Shown here in pieces: positions 52,090-60,516 of a stretch of 64,000 nt of DNA. This DNA comes from Nitrospira sp. GTDB lineage: Bacteria; Nitrospirota; Nitrospiria; Nitrospirales; Nitrospiraceae. The position numbers and the translations under genes are program-made. Within the stretch, counting starts at the first letter, position 1, and every line of letters starts with the position of its first letter. The stretch is from the NCBI GenBank assembly GCA_037045225.1, contig JBAOHZ010000009.1, positions 3,272,001 through 3,336,000 of the forward strand, read 5' to 3'. The notes under the pieces are model-generated. The model was not told the DNA's origin, made no database searches, and saw only the letters and a list, made by a program, of their open reading frames with translations.

Positions 52090-52500
52090 ATGACCACGAA
52101 CGGATCGGCGAAGCGTATTCGAATCAAGGTCGGCGGGATACAGTTGGAGGCAGAGTTGAAAGGCACGCGGACGGCCGAAGAACTCTACCGGGCGCTGCCC
52201 GCTGAAGGCCCATTGAATGTCTGGGGCGAAGAGTTCTATTTTAAGATTCCCGGTGTGAAGGACCATCGTGAAACGGCGACGACGCAAGTCAAAGTCGGCG
52301 ACGTGGCCTTCTGGGGCGCCGGCCAGGTGTTGGCGATTTTCTTCGGTCGCACGCCGATGAGCATGGGCGCGGATCCCGTGCCTGCCGATCGGGTCAATGT
52401 GGTCGGTCGTGTGGTGGGGGATGCGGCGACGTTACGGCAGGCGATGACTGCGAGCACGATCCGCGTCGAACGGATTGAACAGGCGCCGTCGGTTGGGTAA
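52090..52500 (+). CDS. Cyclophilin-like fold protein
   Basis: The 136-residue protein has KRIRIKVGGIQLEAELKGTR and TAEELYRALPAEGPLNVWG, then KVGDVAFWGAGQVLAIFFGR followed by TPMSMG, characteristic of the small cyclophilin-like (DUF369-type) family related in fold to peptidyl-prolyl isomerases. Catalytic activity for these proteins is not established. Divergent from the RNase-H-fold gene. Confidence 0.75.
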   Translation: MTTNGSAKRIRIKVGGIQLEAELKGTRTAEELYRALPAEGPLNVWGEEFYFKIPGVKDHRETATTQVKVGDVAFWGAGQVLAIFFGRTPMSMGADPVPADRVNVVGRVVGDAATLRQAMTASTIRVERIEQAPSVG

Positions 52501-52569
52501 GCTCTTAGGTAAGCTCATGCGTATCGGTGTTGTGGAGTGCATCGGATTGTCGACGGGGAGTGTGTGGCG

Positions 52570-52851
52570 ATGAGGCTGGCAAAAGAGCGGGTCCATCACA
52601 TGGCCGAATCAGTCATCGCTCGGCTTCACGAATTGGGCTACCTGGAAGTGACCGGGGATCGGAAGGCGTTGCGGGATTCGTTGGAACAGACGATGACGGA
52701 AGAACTCGGAGTCGAAGATCGTCTCAATGCCGAAGTACGCCGGATGATGCAGCCGTACGAGCGACAGATCGAGCAGGGACAGGTCGATTACCAGAAGATG
52801 TTCACGATGATCAAGCAGAAGCTGGTGCGCGAACGCGGCATTATTTTATAG
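52570..52851 (+). CDS. DUF507 family protein (first of a tandem pair)
   Basis: From MRLAKERVHHMAESVIARLH the protein is 93 aa: a helical, charged small protein (DSLEQTMTEELGVEDRLNAE, then VRRMMQPYERQI) matching the DUF507 pattern. Function unknown. A related gene follows at 52922. Confidence 0.82.
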   Translation: MRLAKERVHHMAESVIARLHELGYLEVTGDRKALRDSLEQTMTEELGVEDRLNAEVRRMMQPYERQIEQGQVDYQKMFTMIKQKLVRERGIIL

Positions 52852-52921
52852 GTGCGATCGGTACGTCCACGTTCGCCTTGTGGGAGCGTGGAGAGGCCGC
52901 CTCAGGACTGGAGTCTACCCC

Positions 52922-53197
52922 GTGATCAGCGACGATAAAGCCAGCCATCTTGCCCACCTTGCCCTCGGTGCCCTGAAGAAGAGTTCGCACTGCCGGTTTA
53001 CTGAAGATGATGGGAAAGTGCTGCGCGAGATCAAGCGGGTAGTGGCCGCAGAATTAGTGTTGGAAGCGGAGGTCGATAAGAAAGTCCGGACCAAGCTGGC
53101 CTCCTACTCCCGACACATCGTGGAGGGGAGTCAGGAATGGGACGTGATGTATCGGAAAACTGCTGAAGAAGAACAAAAGAAGCGCGCCAAGCCCTAA
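52922..53197 (+). CDS. DUF507 family protein (second of a tandem pair), GTG start
   Basis: The 91-residue protein (MISDDKASHLAHLALGALKK, then VLREIKRVVAAELVLEAEVD and KKVRTKLASYSRHIVEG) is paralogous to the preceding gene: DKASHLAHLAL aligns with KERVHHMAESV and the Glu/Lys spacing of the second helix is shared. The GTG at 52922 is chosen because the family's first helix begins directly after it. The two probably form a heteromer or arose by duplication; function unknown. Confidence 0.8.
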   Translation: MISDDKASHLAHLALGALKKSSHCRFTEDDGKVLREIKRVVAAELVLEAEVDKKVRTKLASYSRHIVEGSQEWDVMYRKTAEEEQKKRAKP

Positions 53198-53232
53198 TCC
53201 GGCGTCGCGCGCGATTTCGACGAGGTTGTGTC

Positions 53233-53670
53233 ATGAAAGCTCTCTGGATGGTTTTCTGTGTGATGGTGGTGTTGTTGCCCGCCTGCACTCACTCCAAGCC
53301 AAAACCGTTGGTTCCCTTGACGTTGGACTATGGGGTCAAGGCGGATGCCATCGCGCTGAACAATCAGGGGATGCAAGCGTATGTGGCCGGCCAGGTGGCG
53401 GAAGCCAAGGGCTTCTTTGGGCAGGTCATCAAAGCGGCGCCGGATTCCGGACAGGCCCATTATAATTATGCGCTCGCGCTGAATGCGTTGGGGGACACGG
53501 ACCAGGCCCGTCTGGAGTTTATCGAGGCGGCTAATTTGGCTCCAGGAGATAAGGTGATCTGGGATTCTCCGGCACTCCGTCCTTTCGGGAGTCCCCAATC
53601 GCAAAAAGGGGGATCCAGAGAACATCCCTATGGGACACAGCGCCCGATGATCGGCAGCGGACCGCGCTGA
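53233..53670 (+). CDS. TPR-containing lipoprotein
   Basis: The 145-residue protein has a lipobox at the end of the signal peptide (VVLLPAC, Cys about 18), then two TPR-like units (ALNNQGMQAYVAGQVAEAKG, FFGQVIKAAPDSG; AHYNYALALNALGDTDQARL, EFIEAANLAPGD) and a Gly/Pro-rich tail. It should be anchored to the outer or inner membrane facing the periplasm and act as a protein-interaction scaffold. Confidence 0.85.
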   Translation: MKALWMVFCVMVVLLPACTHSKPKPLVPLTLDYGVKADAIALNNQGMQAYVAGQVAEAKGFFGQVIKAAPDSGQAHYNYALALNALGDTDQARLEFIEAANLAPGDKVIWDSPALRPFGSPQSQKGGSREHPYGTQRPMIGSGPR

Positions 53671-53714
53671 TCGGGTGACAGATAGGACGAGCTTGACGTA
53701 GAGGAGCCGGATAC

Positions 53715-54182
53715 ATGGCCGACGTATTAGAGGTGGGGGACAAGGCCCCCGATTTTTCCTTGCCGGACCAGGACGGCAGCACCGTGACGCTGAAGAGCCT
53801 CAAGGGCAAGCAGGTGGTGCTCTATTTTTATCCCAAGGACGATACCTCGGGCTGCACGAAAGAGGCCTGCGACTTCCGGGATTCCCTCGCGCCGATTAAA
53901 AAGGCCGGGGCGGTGGTGTTGGGCGTCAGTAAGGATGGAAAAGCCTCGCACCAGAAGTTTATCGCAAAATACGAATTGCCCTTTGCGCTCTTGAGTGACG
54001 AAGAGGTCACGGTCTGCACTGCGTATGGCGTCTACAAAGAGAAGAGCATGTATGGCCGGAAGTATATGGGGATCGAGCGGAGCACCTTTGTGATCGACGC
54101 CACGGGGCGGATCAAGGCCTTGTTTCGGAAGGTGAAGGTGCCCGGTCATGTCGATGAAGTGCTGGCGGCGTTGAAGGCCTAG
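53715..54182 (+). CDS. bcp: Thiol peroxidase of the BCP/PrxQ class
   Basis: The 155-residue peroxiredoxin has the peroxidatic site DDTSGCTKEACDFRDSLA with the resolving Cys five residues after the peroxidatic Cys, the PrxQ arrangement, and the family end FRKVKVPGHVDEVLAALKA. It reduces hydrogen peroxide and organic hydroperoxides using thioredoxin. GAGGAG precedes the ATG. Confidence 0.95.
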   Translation: MADVLEVGDKAPDFSLPDQDGSTVTLKSLKGKQVVLYFYPKDDTSGCTKEACDFRDSLAPIKKAGAVVLGVSKDGKASHQKFIAKYELPFALLSDEEVTVCTAYGVYKEKSMYGRKYMGIERSTFVIDATGRIKALFRKVKVPGHVDEVLAALKA

Positions 54183-54240
54183 GGCGGCGATCCACCATCC
54201 AGGTGGACTTCGTGCCGGGTAGACTTCGTGGTTGAACGAC

Positions 54241-54483
54241 ATGGATCCGCTGGAAAAAACTTCCCATGCCTGCCGTGCTGCCGCGCTCTCCCTCGTGCCC
54301 GGACTCGGACATCTCTACATTGGGGAAAAGCGAGGCGGCCCTCTGCTCCTGGCCGGGGTGTTGCTGATCGTCCTGTGGCTGGCGGCCTTCTCGTTTCTCC
54401 TCGTGCCATTGATCGGGCTGGTGCTGTTTTGTATGGGGGATACCTATCTTACCGTCAGCCGTGACCGCGGGCTTCTCACCTAA
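54241..54483 (+). CDS. Small membrane protein with PGLGHLYIG motif
   Basis: The protein is 80 aa from ATG 54241 (an in-frame TTG at 54232 is an alternative). It has a first amphipathic helix containing SLVPGLGHLYIGEKRGG, a pattern seen in TM2-like small membrane proteins, then two hydrophobic segments (LLLAGVLLIVLWLAAFSFLL, VPLIGLVLFCMGDTYLTV). Function unknown. It ends just before the exported protein gene at 54524. Confidence 0.65.
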   Translation: MDPLEKTSHACRAAALSLVPGLGHLYIGEKRGGPLLLAGVLLIVLWLAAFSFLLVPLIGLVLFCMGDTYLTVSRDRGLLT

Positions 54484-54523
54484 TCACACCGGTTGGTCTC
54501 CGAAAGGGAAATGGGGTCGTACG

Positions 54524-55375
54524 ATGGCAGCGTCGTTTCGTCGCAAGTTGTGGCTTTTCCGGCTGATCTTCCTGCTCGGCTGGGTGCTGGTGAGTACCGC
54601 CGAGGCGGCGGAGAAGACTCCGGGCGTCCTCACCGTCGGCGATGCGTTGACGCTGCCGAATCAATCGGTCCGTATCGAGGCTCAACTCGCCGGGAAGGCT
54701 CCAGGGGGAAGTTTCTCGTGGGGAGGCGTGAGCGTGCACCTGTCTATCGACGGCAAGTCGGTGGCGACGGCGAAAACCAATGACAGCGGTCAGGTGTCCT
54801 TCGAGTATCTGCCCAAGATGCGTGGGAACTATGTCGTCACGGTCTCGGTGGATGATGCCGCGTCGGTTGCCGCGGAGAAGACCGACGCGACGCTGTGCGT
54901 GTGGGAGCGTCGTCGTCCGATCATCCTCGTGGAAATGGCTGCCCTCGTTCAACCGGTTGCTGCGACTCCAACGGAAACCGGCACGGAGGCATCTGCGCAG
55001 CCGGTTCCCGACGCGGCCGAAGAATTAGCGCGGTTGACGCAGTATTACTACAACGTCGTCTATGTGTGGGGCAGCGGGCAGCCGCCGGCGGAGACGGTTG
55101 CGATCGGGAATGCGCGCCGATGGTTGACGTCTCACAGGTTTCCACCCGGCTTCGTAGCAGTGCCGTCAGCAGATGGCGTGAACGGCACGGTGGAGCGTTT
55201 CAAACAGGGCGGCTGGGCGACCATGAAAACCGGCATCGTGCGTACACGGGCGGTTGCCGAGACCTTGCTGCAGCATCGGTTCGAGGTGGTGGTCGTGCCA
55301 GAATTGCCCAAAGGCGAGATGCCACGAAAAGCCAAAGCGGCGAAAGAGTGGAAGGATGTCAGGAAAAGGTTGTGA
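54524..55375 (+). CDS. Exported Ig-like protein with LNS2-like C-terminal region
   Basis: The protein is 283 aa from MAASFRRKLWLFRLIFLLGW with a signal peptide ending near AEAA. Residues about 30-125 form an Ig-like fold (LTLPNQSVRIEAQLAGKAPG, GGVSVHLSIDGKSVATAKTN, MRGNYVVTVSVDD). The C-terminal 110 residues (NVVYVWGSGQ, ARRWLTSHRFPPGFVAV, GGWATMKTGIVRTRAVAETL) resemble the HAD-related LNS2 phosphatidate phosphatase region, but the Asp-x-Asp catalytic motif is missing. Probably a binding protein rather than an enzyme. Confidence 0.6.
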   Translation: MAASFRRKLWLFRLIFLLGWVLVSTAEAAEKTPGVLTVGDALTLPNQSVRIEAQLAGKAPGGSFSWGGVSVHLSIDGKSVATAKTNDSGQVSFEYLPKMRGNYVVTVSVDDAASVAAEKTDATLCVWERRRPIILVEMAALVQPVAATPTETGTEASAQPVPDAAEELARLTQYYYNVVYVWGSGQPPAETVAIGNARRWLTSHRFPPGFVAVPSADGVNGTVERFKQGGWATMKTGIVRTRAVAETLLQHRFEVVVVPELPKGEMPRKAKAAKEWKDVRKRL

Positions 55376-55559
55376 GCGGCGTCGGAGAACGTGAGCCGCG
55401 CGCGAACGTCGCAGGGCGGCGGGGATGCCGGCGGCCTGCCATCCTCGGCGAGAAGATCGTGCAAGCAGGCATGGGTCGGGGACGATTCACTCGCGGGACG
55501 AATCATGGTATGTTCAGCCCCGTATTGGGCGTTATTTCATTGAAGGAGCAGGAGCCGGT

Positions 55560-56339
55560 ATGTTGTTAGAAGGGAAAAAGGGGCTGATCATCGGTGTGGC
55601 CAATAAGCATAGTATCGCCTGGGCGATTGCGCAGGCCGCGGCGCGGGAAGGCGCGCAGATGCTGTTCAGTTATCAGAATGAACGGTTGCGCGAAAACGTC
55701 GAGGAGTTAGTGCAGACCCTGCCCGGCGCGTCGGCTTGTGTCTGTGATGTCGGAGACGACAGCCAGATTGCGGCGATGATGAAGCAGGCCGCCGAAAAAC
55801 TCGGACGGCTGGACTTTCTGGTGCATTCCCTGGCCTTTGCTCCGCGGGAAGAGCTCACCGGCGAATTTGTGAATACCACTCGCCAGGGATTTGCGACGGC
55901 CCTGGATGTCAGCGCCTATTCTCTCGTGGCCGTCACGCGGGCGGCGATGCCGCTGATGACGGACGGCGGATCGGTCGTGACCCTGACCTATCTTGGCAGC
56001 GAACGGGTGGTGCCGCACTACAACGTCATGGGGGTGGCCAAGGCGGCGCTTGAAGCAACGGTCCGGTATCTGGCTCACGATCTAGGGCCCAAGAACATTC
56101 GGGTGAACGCCGTCTCCGCCGGTCCGATCAAAACGCTGGCGGCGCGTGGCGTGTCCGGGATCAGCAAGATGGTCGATCACCATCGCGCGTTTGCTCCGCT
56201 GCGGCGGGCGACAGAGCAGGGCGAAGTGGGCGATACGGCGTTGTTCCTGGTGAGTTCGTTGGGCCGCGGCATCACCGGAGAGGTGATCTACGTCGATGGG
56301 GGATACCACATTCTTGGGTCGTTGGCCTCAGTCGACTAG
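55560..56339 (+). CDS. fabI: Enoyl-ACP reductase FabI
   Basis: The 259-residue short-chain dehydrogenase has the FabI-type NAD-binding start (GKKGLIIGVANKHSIAWAIA), LDFLVHSLAFAPREEL, the catalytic Tyr in LTYLGSERV and the second Tyr/Lys in YNVMGVAKAALE, and AGPIKTLAARGVSG. It catalyses the last reduction in each cycle of fatty acid elongation. GGAG precedes ATG 55560; the longer frame to 55425 has no homology. Confidence 0.96.
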   Translation: MLLEGKKGLIIGVANKHSIAWAIAQAAAREGAQMLFSYQNERLRENVEELVQTLPGASACVCDVGDDSQIAAMMKQAAEKLGRLDFLVHSLAFAPREELTGEFVNTTRQGFATALDVSAYSLVAVTRAAMPLMTDGGSVVTLTYLGSERVVPHYNVMGVAKAALEATVRYLAHDLGPKNIRVNAVSAGPIKTLAARGVSGISKMVDHHRAFAPLRRATEQGEVGDTALFLVSSLGRGITGEVIYVDGGYHILGSLASVD

Positions 56340-56400
56340 GAAGCCAGGGGTTCTGCTCACACGGTCAGTGTCGCGCGCGTTGCCCGATCGGGCTGACGTC

Positions 56401-57300
56401 ATGATGTGGCACCGCTGGGCCATTCTAGTCTTGTTCTCCTTTCTGGTTCTCGTCATCACTATTTTCACGAGTGGTTCTGTCATCCCGTCCTTCTCTGCGG
56501 AACTCTCCGATCGGGAGGAGGACGGGCTGCGGGGCGCCGTCCTGTCCGTCGAAACCACAGAAAGCCTGCTGGTGCAAACCGATCGGTACGACCTGCGCGG
56601 GCGTCTGATTGAGCGCATTCAGGGAGGCCAAGAGACCTCTCAGGGGTTGTGGCCGTTGCGATTTGTCTACACCTACGACCAGGCGGGCAGGCGGATCGCG
56701 GAGGTGGTGCAGGATGCGCGGGGCGAGGTCGTGAAAGAAACCCGTTCGGTCTACAATGATCGCGGGAATTGCTCCGCCGAGCTGGCGGTCTGGGGCGACG
56801 GTACGTTTGAGAATGCCTCCTTGTATGAATACGATGAGGCGCATCGACGCACGAGGGGCCTTCATTACAATGGCGTGCAGGTGATCAATCGAAACCTCTA
56901 CACCTTCGACGGTACGGGACGACTGGTGCGTGAACGGTTGGAGCGCAATTATCGGTATGACGCCGCCGGGAACCGGATGGTGATGACCGATCGTTTTGAT
57001 GCCGGCTACGAGGTCGCCATCCTCTATGACGAGCAGGGGCATGTTCGTGAAAAAATCGTCTCCGACCTGAAGGGGCGACGGCAGGGCCGTTCGGAGTTTC
57101 AATACGACGAACAGGGCAATCAAAACGAAGAGCGTATCTTCACGGTCGACGGACGACTCACGGATCGAAAAGTCTATCGCTACGAATACGATACCGTCGG
57201 GAACTGGATCAAGGAAGCGCTTCAGTGGTGGGAGGTGACTCATGGCCGCGAAACCCTGAAGCAGGCCCACGTGCGAGTGCGCAGCATCACCTACCACTAA
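56401..57300 (+). CDS. Exported YD-repeat protein
   Basis: The protein is about 299 aa from MMWHRWAILVLFSFLVLVIT with a hydrophobic signal/anchor segment. The rest contains RHS/YD-type repeats: YDLRGRLIERIQGGQ, YTYDQAGRRIAEVVQ, YNDRGNCSAELAVWG, YEYDEAHRRTRGLHY, YTFDGTGRLVRERLE, YRYDAAGNRMVMTD, FQYDEQGNQNEER and YRYEYDTVGNWIKEA. It lacks the RHS core and toxin tip, so it is a short stand-alone YD protein, perhaps a surface carbohydrate-binding protein. Confidence 0.75.
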   Translation: MMWHRWAILVLFSFLVLVITIFTSGSVIPSFSAELSDREEDGLRGAVLSVETTESLLVQTDRYDLRGRLIERIQGGQETSQGLWPLRFVYTYDQAGRRIAEVVQDARGEVVKETRSVYNDRGNCSAELAVWGDGTFENASLYEYDEAHRRTRGLHYNGVQVINRNLYTFDGTGRLVRERLERNYRYDAAGNRMVMTDRFDAGYEVAILYDEQGHVREKIVSDLKGRRQGRSEFQYDEQGNQNEERIFTVDGRLTDRKVYRYEYDTVGNWIKEALQWWEVTHGRETLKQAHVRVRSITYH

Positions 57301-57563
57301 TTCCTTTGACAAGTATCTGTGCCAGGCGGGTTGGGCTCCGTACTCGAGTGAGTCGTCGCCGACGGCCGTACCCATGTTCGTAGCCGATGGCTGGTGTTTC
57401 GGCTCCTGCTTTCAGCCCCTATCGGTGGTTCTGCGCCGGTGATGCGCATCCGATCCAATCGTCCGACCATTCGAATGCCAGGTGCCTGGTCGAATTCCTA
57501 CCTGTTTACTTTTTCGGCCCCTCTGCGTCTAACCCACAGACTTTCAATATAGGGGGAGAGCCG

Positions 57564-58001
57564 ATGCCACAATCAAAAACCATGTCGCTGTTGTTGGCCC
57601 TGGTCCTGGGATTGTCAGGCTGTACGACGACGTTGATTCACGACGAGATGAAGCGGCCTGTGGCGACTGAGCGACACTGCGCAGGCAGCGAATGGGCGGA
57701 TAACTCGTCGATCGCGATCCTGCCGGTTCCGGTGGTGGCCTTTTTTGTGCCGCATTTTGATCTCAACAAGGTCAGCAGCGAGCCCTACCTCGGCCGGTGC
57801 GGTGACAGCACCCGGGTGGTCAATCGAGAGGTTTCGGTCAGCCGAGCGGCCTGTATTCCGGCGGGTCTCACTCGGATTGTGACCCTAGGTGTCTGGCAAT
57901 GGTGCCCGTCGCGCATTTCGTGGGCGGCGGACCTCTTGCCCGAGGGGCCGAAGCCTACTGGGGCGATGCACGAGGCGTCTGCAGGGGGGCACACGTTGTA
58001 A
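57564..58001 (+). CDS. Small Cys-containing lipoprotein (possibly Bor-like)
   Basis: From MPQSKTMSLLLALVLGLSGC the product is 145 aa with a lipobox (GLSGC, Cys about 20) and a GGGGGAGAG ribosome site. The mature part has paired cysteines (RHCAG, GRCGD, AACIPAGLTRIVTLGVWQWC); the last segment recalls the VTLGIY...C end of phage Bor-like lipoproteins, but the match is weak. Probably envelope-associated; function unknown. Confidence 0.68.
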   Translation: MPQSKTMSLLLALVLGLSGCTTTLIHDEMKRPVATERHCAGSEWADNSSIAILPVPVVAFFVPHFDLNKVSSEPYLGRCGDSTRVVNREVSVSRAACIPAGLTRIVTLGVWQWCPSRISWAADLLPEGPKPTGAMHEASAGGHTL

Positions 58002-58057
58002 GCGCGTTTTTCCGCGAGGTATGAAGAGGCGGCCACATCAGTGCCCAGGAGTAAATT

Positions 58058-58687
58058 ATGACCAGCGCAACACAGATGGTTCGGGTAGCGATAGTGGTAG
58101 GGATGGCTGCGGGTGGAACAGCTCAGGCGTCGGTGATGGAGGCGGGACAGACCCGAGCGGGGAGCGAGATAGTCGACACGACCTTGCGTTCGCGGTTGGC
58201 ATCGGAGCGGCAGGGGCCGGTCCTTGAAGACCGGCATTTCCGGGATCGTTCGCTGCGGGGCGATGATGGATACGACGATCGGCATAGCGGCGACCGCCAG
58301 GAGACTGGTTCGTCGAATCGCGGCCCAGGGTCGTTCAACAGCGGATCGAGGGCCGGCGGCCATCATGGCCGGCGGGGGGGAGATGATCCAAGGGTGACGC
58401 AGATCGGAGATGTGAGGCAGGAAGATCGCCGAGAGGATCGTCGGCTCGACCGACGTGACAATCGTCAGGAAGACGAGCGGTTGGATCGTCGAGAGGATCG
58501 TTGGGCCAATAGCGGTGGCGAGCTTCGGGGGCTTGATCGGGCCGACCACGTGGCCGATGACCATGGCCGGCGAGGGCGTGACAATGCCCGTGCGGTTCAA
58601 TCGGACCATGGGAATCGTATGGAGCGATTCGAGCCGCCGGACCATTCCAGCCGTCCGGAACGCCCGGAACGGTCGAGACGGAACTAG
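58058..58687 (+). CDS. Exported Asp/Arg-rich low-complexity protein
   Basis: The 209-residue protein (CCAGGAG before the ATG) has a short N-terminal signal-like segment (VRVAIVVGMAAGGTAQA), then low-complexity sequence. The central part is built from DRR-type units (RQEDRREDRRLDRRDNRQED, ERLDRREDRW) and the tail is Pro/Arg-rich. The pattern is shared with the small exported protein at 62860-63165. Likely disordered or alpha-helical with alternating charge; function unknown. Confidence 0.6.
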   Translation: MTSATQMVRVAIVVGMAAGGTAQASVMEAGQTRAGSEIVDTTLRSRLASERQGPVLEDRHFRDRSLRGDDGYDDRHSGDRQETGSSNRGPGSFNSGSRAGGHHGRRGGDDPRVTQIGDVRQEDRREDRRLDRRDNRQEDERLDRREDRWANSGGELRGLDRADHVADDHGRRGRDNARAVQSDHGNRMERFEPPDHSSRPERPERSRRN

Positions 58688-58902
58688 CGCCCGTTCTCTG
58701 AGCAGACCGGTCATCTCGTCAACGGACCGAGTGTGGGGTGGTGCGGGCGCGTCGGTCGCATCGCATGACGCATGGTCCGTATTGGTCGACTGCTTGAACG
58801 AATGAGAGGGGATCGGGTAGGTTGCGGCACTCGTACCCCTGCGAGGATACGTAATTCGACAGAGGCCGGCGTATGCCGTCGGCAGAAAGTGGAGGCCTCG
58901 GG

Positions 58903-59826
58903 ATGGGTTGGTGGCGCAGTCGAGTGGTGGGGGTCGCTCTGTGCCTCCTGGGACCCGCGACGATCGGATTCGCGGCAGAGAAGACAGATCCGGGGCCTCC
59001 GCCGCCCGATCGGAACTGGCAGATCGGATTCACGCCGAGTTATTCCAGCGGCAATTTCGGCACCAGCTCGACCAGCAGTTTTTTTTATGCGCCCTTGTCC
59101 ATGCGCCGGCTCTTTAGGGATGGCGATATCACGGTCATTGTGCCGTTCGTCATGTCGAACTCCGATGGTCGGACGACGATCGTCGGTGGATCGGCCACGC
59201 GGGTGGATGACGGGTCAACAAGCGGGTCGAGCGGAAGTGGCTCCGATGACGACGGCGGATGCAGTGGCAAAGGGCAATCGGGATCAGGGAAGGACCGGGG
59301 CTGCGGTTTGACCACTCGGGTGCCGGGCCAGAAGGTGACGACGGTCGGCCTGGGCGACATCATCTTGAAAGGCCGCTATTATGTGGTGGAGGAGAGGGAT
59401 GCCGTCCCGCTCATCGCGCTGACGGCCCGGATTAAGCTGCCGACCGCCAATGCGCAACTCGGGCTGGGAACCGGCGCGTTGGACTACGGGCTCGGCGTCG
59501 AAATGTCCAAGATGTTCGGGGAGAACTGGATCGGATTTCTGGATGCCGGATACAACATCATCGGCGAGGCCGACGGCCTCCCATTCCAAAATCAGCATTG
59601 GTACGATGTGGGCGCGGGATACTTCGTGACCAGGGATCTTCTGGCTAGCGTGTATTTCGAGGAGTATCGCGCCATTGTGCCGGGGTTTGTAAATGCGCGC
59701 GACGTTTTCTTTGCGATGAACTACACGGTGTCTTCCGCTTGGCGATTGAACAGCGGTGTGACTGTCGGTGTCTCCAATGGAGCTCCGGACTATGCATTTT
59801 CCGTCGGCGCCAGTTACCGCTTTTGA
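58903..59826 (+). CDS. Outer-membrane beta-barrel protein
   Basis: From MGWWRSRVVGVALCLLGPAT (GTGGAGG 8 bp upstream) the 307-residue protein has a signal peptide and an aromatic/Gly-alternating mature sequence of barrel strands (NWQIGFTPSYSSGNFGTSST, FFYAPLSMRRLFRDGDITVI, GLGDIILKGRYYVVEE, WIGFLDAGYNIIGEADG) ending in the terminal aromatic SYRF typical of outer-membrane barrels. A Ser/Gly/Asp loop with two Cys (about 110-150) interrupts the barrel. It resembles the MetA/phenol-degradation-type transporter family (PF13557). Cargo unknown. Confidence 0.78.
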   Translation: MGWWRSRVVGVALCLLGPATIGFAAEKTDPGPPPPDRNWQIGFTPSYSSGNFGTSSTSSFFYAPLSMRRLFRDGDITVIVPFVMSNSDGRTTIVGGSATRVDDGSTSGSSGSGSDDDGGCSGKGQSGSGKDRGCGLTTRVPGQKVTTVGLGDIILKGRYYVVEERDAVPLIALTARIKLPTANAQLGLGTGALDYGLGVEMSKMFGENWIGFLDAGYNIIGEADGLPFQNQHWYDVGAGYFVTRDLLASVYFEEYRAIVPGFVNARDVFFAMNYTVSSAWRLNSGVTVGVSNGAPDYAFSVGASYRF

Positions 59827-59922
59827 GCGGAGTTGGTGTCTGTGTACGAATGTGCTCGGCAGCTCGTCGGCGTGGGTCACACGACTCAGGGGTGGCGGCC
59901 GAGTTGGCATGAAACGGTGGAT

Positions 59923-60513
59923 ATGCCGGTTGAGCCACAGGCGGGAGGCGATGAGGCGAAGCTCATCGCTCGCAGTCAGCAGCAGGATCATGAGGCCTTC
60001 GGCCAACTGGTCGACCGATATGCCGGGGTGATCGTCAATCTGGCCTCTCGGATGGTGGGGAATCGCGCCGATGCGGAGGATCTGGCTCAAGATGCGTTCC
60101 TGGCGGCGTTCAAGGCCCTGCCGACGTTTCGCGCCGATTCGAAGTTTTCGACCTGGCTGTATCGAATTGCCGCGAACAAGTGTAAGGATTGGCTGCGGGC
60201 CAAACACCCGGCGTCCGTGGACCTGGATGATCACGAGGCCGTCGTGGCTCAGGTGGTCGAGACGCATACGCCGGAACGGCTGCTGTCTCAGCAGCAGGTC
60301 GCGCAACAGTTGGACGGAGCCATCCAGCGCCTTCCTCCGCTTTATCGAGAGGCGTTTGTGTTGAAGCATGTCGAAGGACTGAGTTACGAGGACATGCAGG
60401 CGTTGCTCGGCGTGAATGCCGATACCTTAAAAATGCGTGTCTATAAAGGGCGCGTCCAGTTGAGCCGTGAGTTGTCGGAGTGGAATGACCTTCGGTCGTC
60501 GCTGTCGAGGTAA
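59923..60513 (+). CDS. ECF-type RNA polymerase sigma factor
   Basis: The 196-residue protein (ATG 59923; an in-frame TTG at 59833 would add 30 residues) has sigma region 2 (FGQLVDRYAGVIVNLASRMV, NRADAEDLAQDAFLAAF, STWLYRIAANKCKDWLR) and region 4 (QRLPPLYREAFVLKHVEGLS, YEDMQALLGVNADTLKMRVY). It is RpoE-like and directs transcription of its own regulon. The next gene begins 3 bp after its stop and looks like its membrane anti-sigma partner. Confidence 0.93.
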   Translation: MPVEPQAGGDEAKLIARSQQQDHEAFGQLVDRYAGVIVNLASRMVGNRADAEDLAQDAFLAAFKALPTFRADSKFSTWLYRIAANKCKDWLRAKHPASVDLDDHEAVVAQVVETHTPERLLSQQQVAQQLDGAIQRLPPLYREAFVLKHVEGLSYEDMQALLGVNADTLKMRVYKGRVQLSRELSEWNDLRSSLSR

Positions 60514-60516
60514 TGC

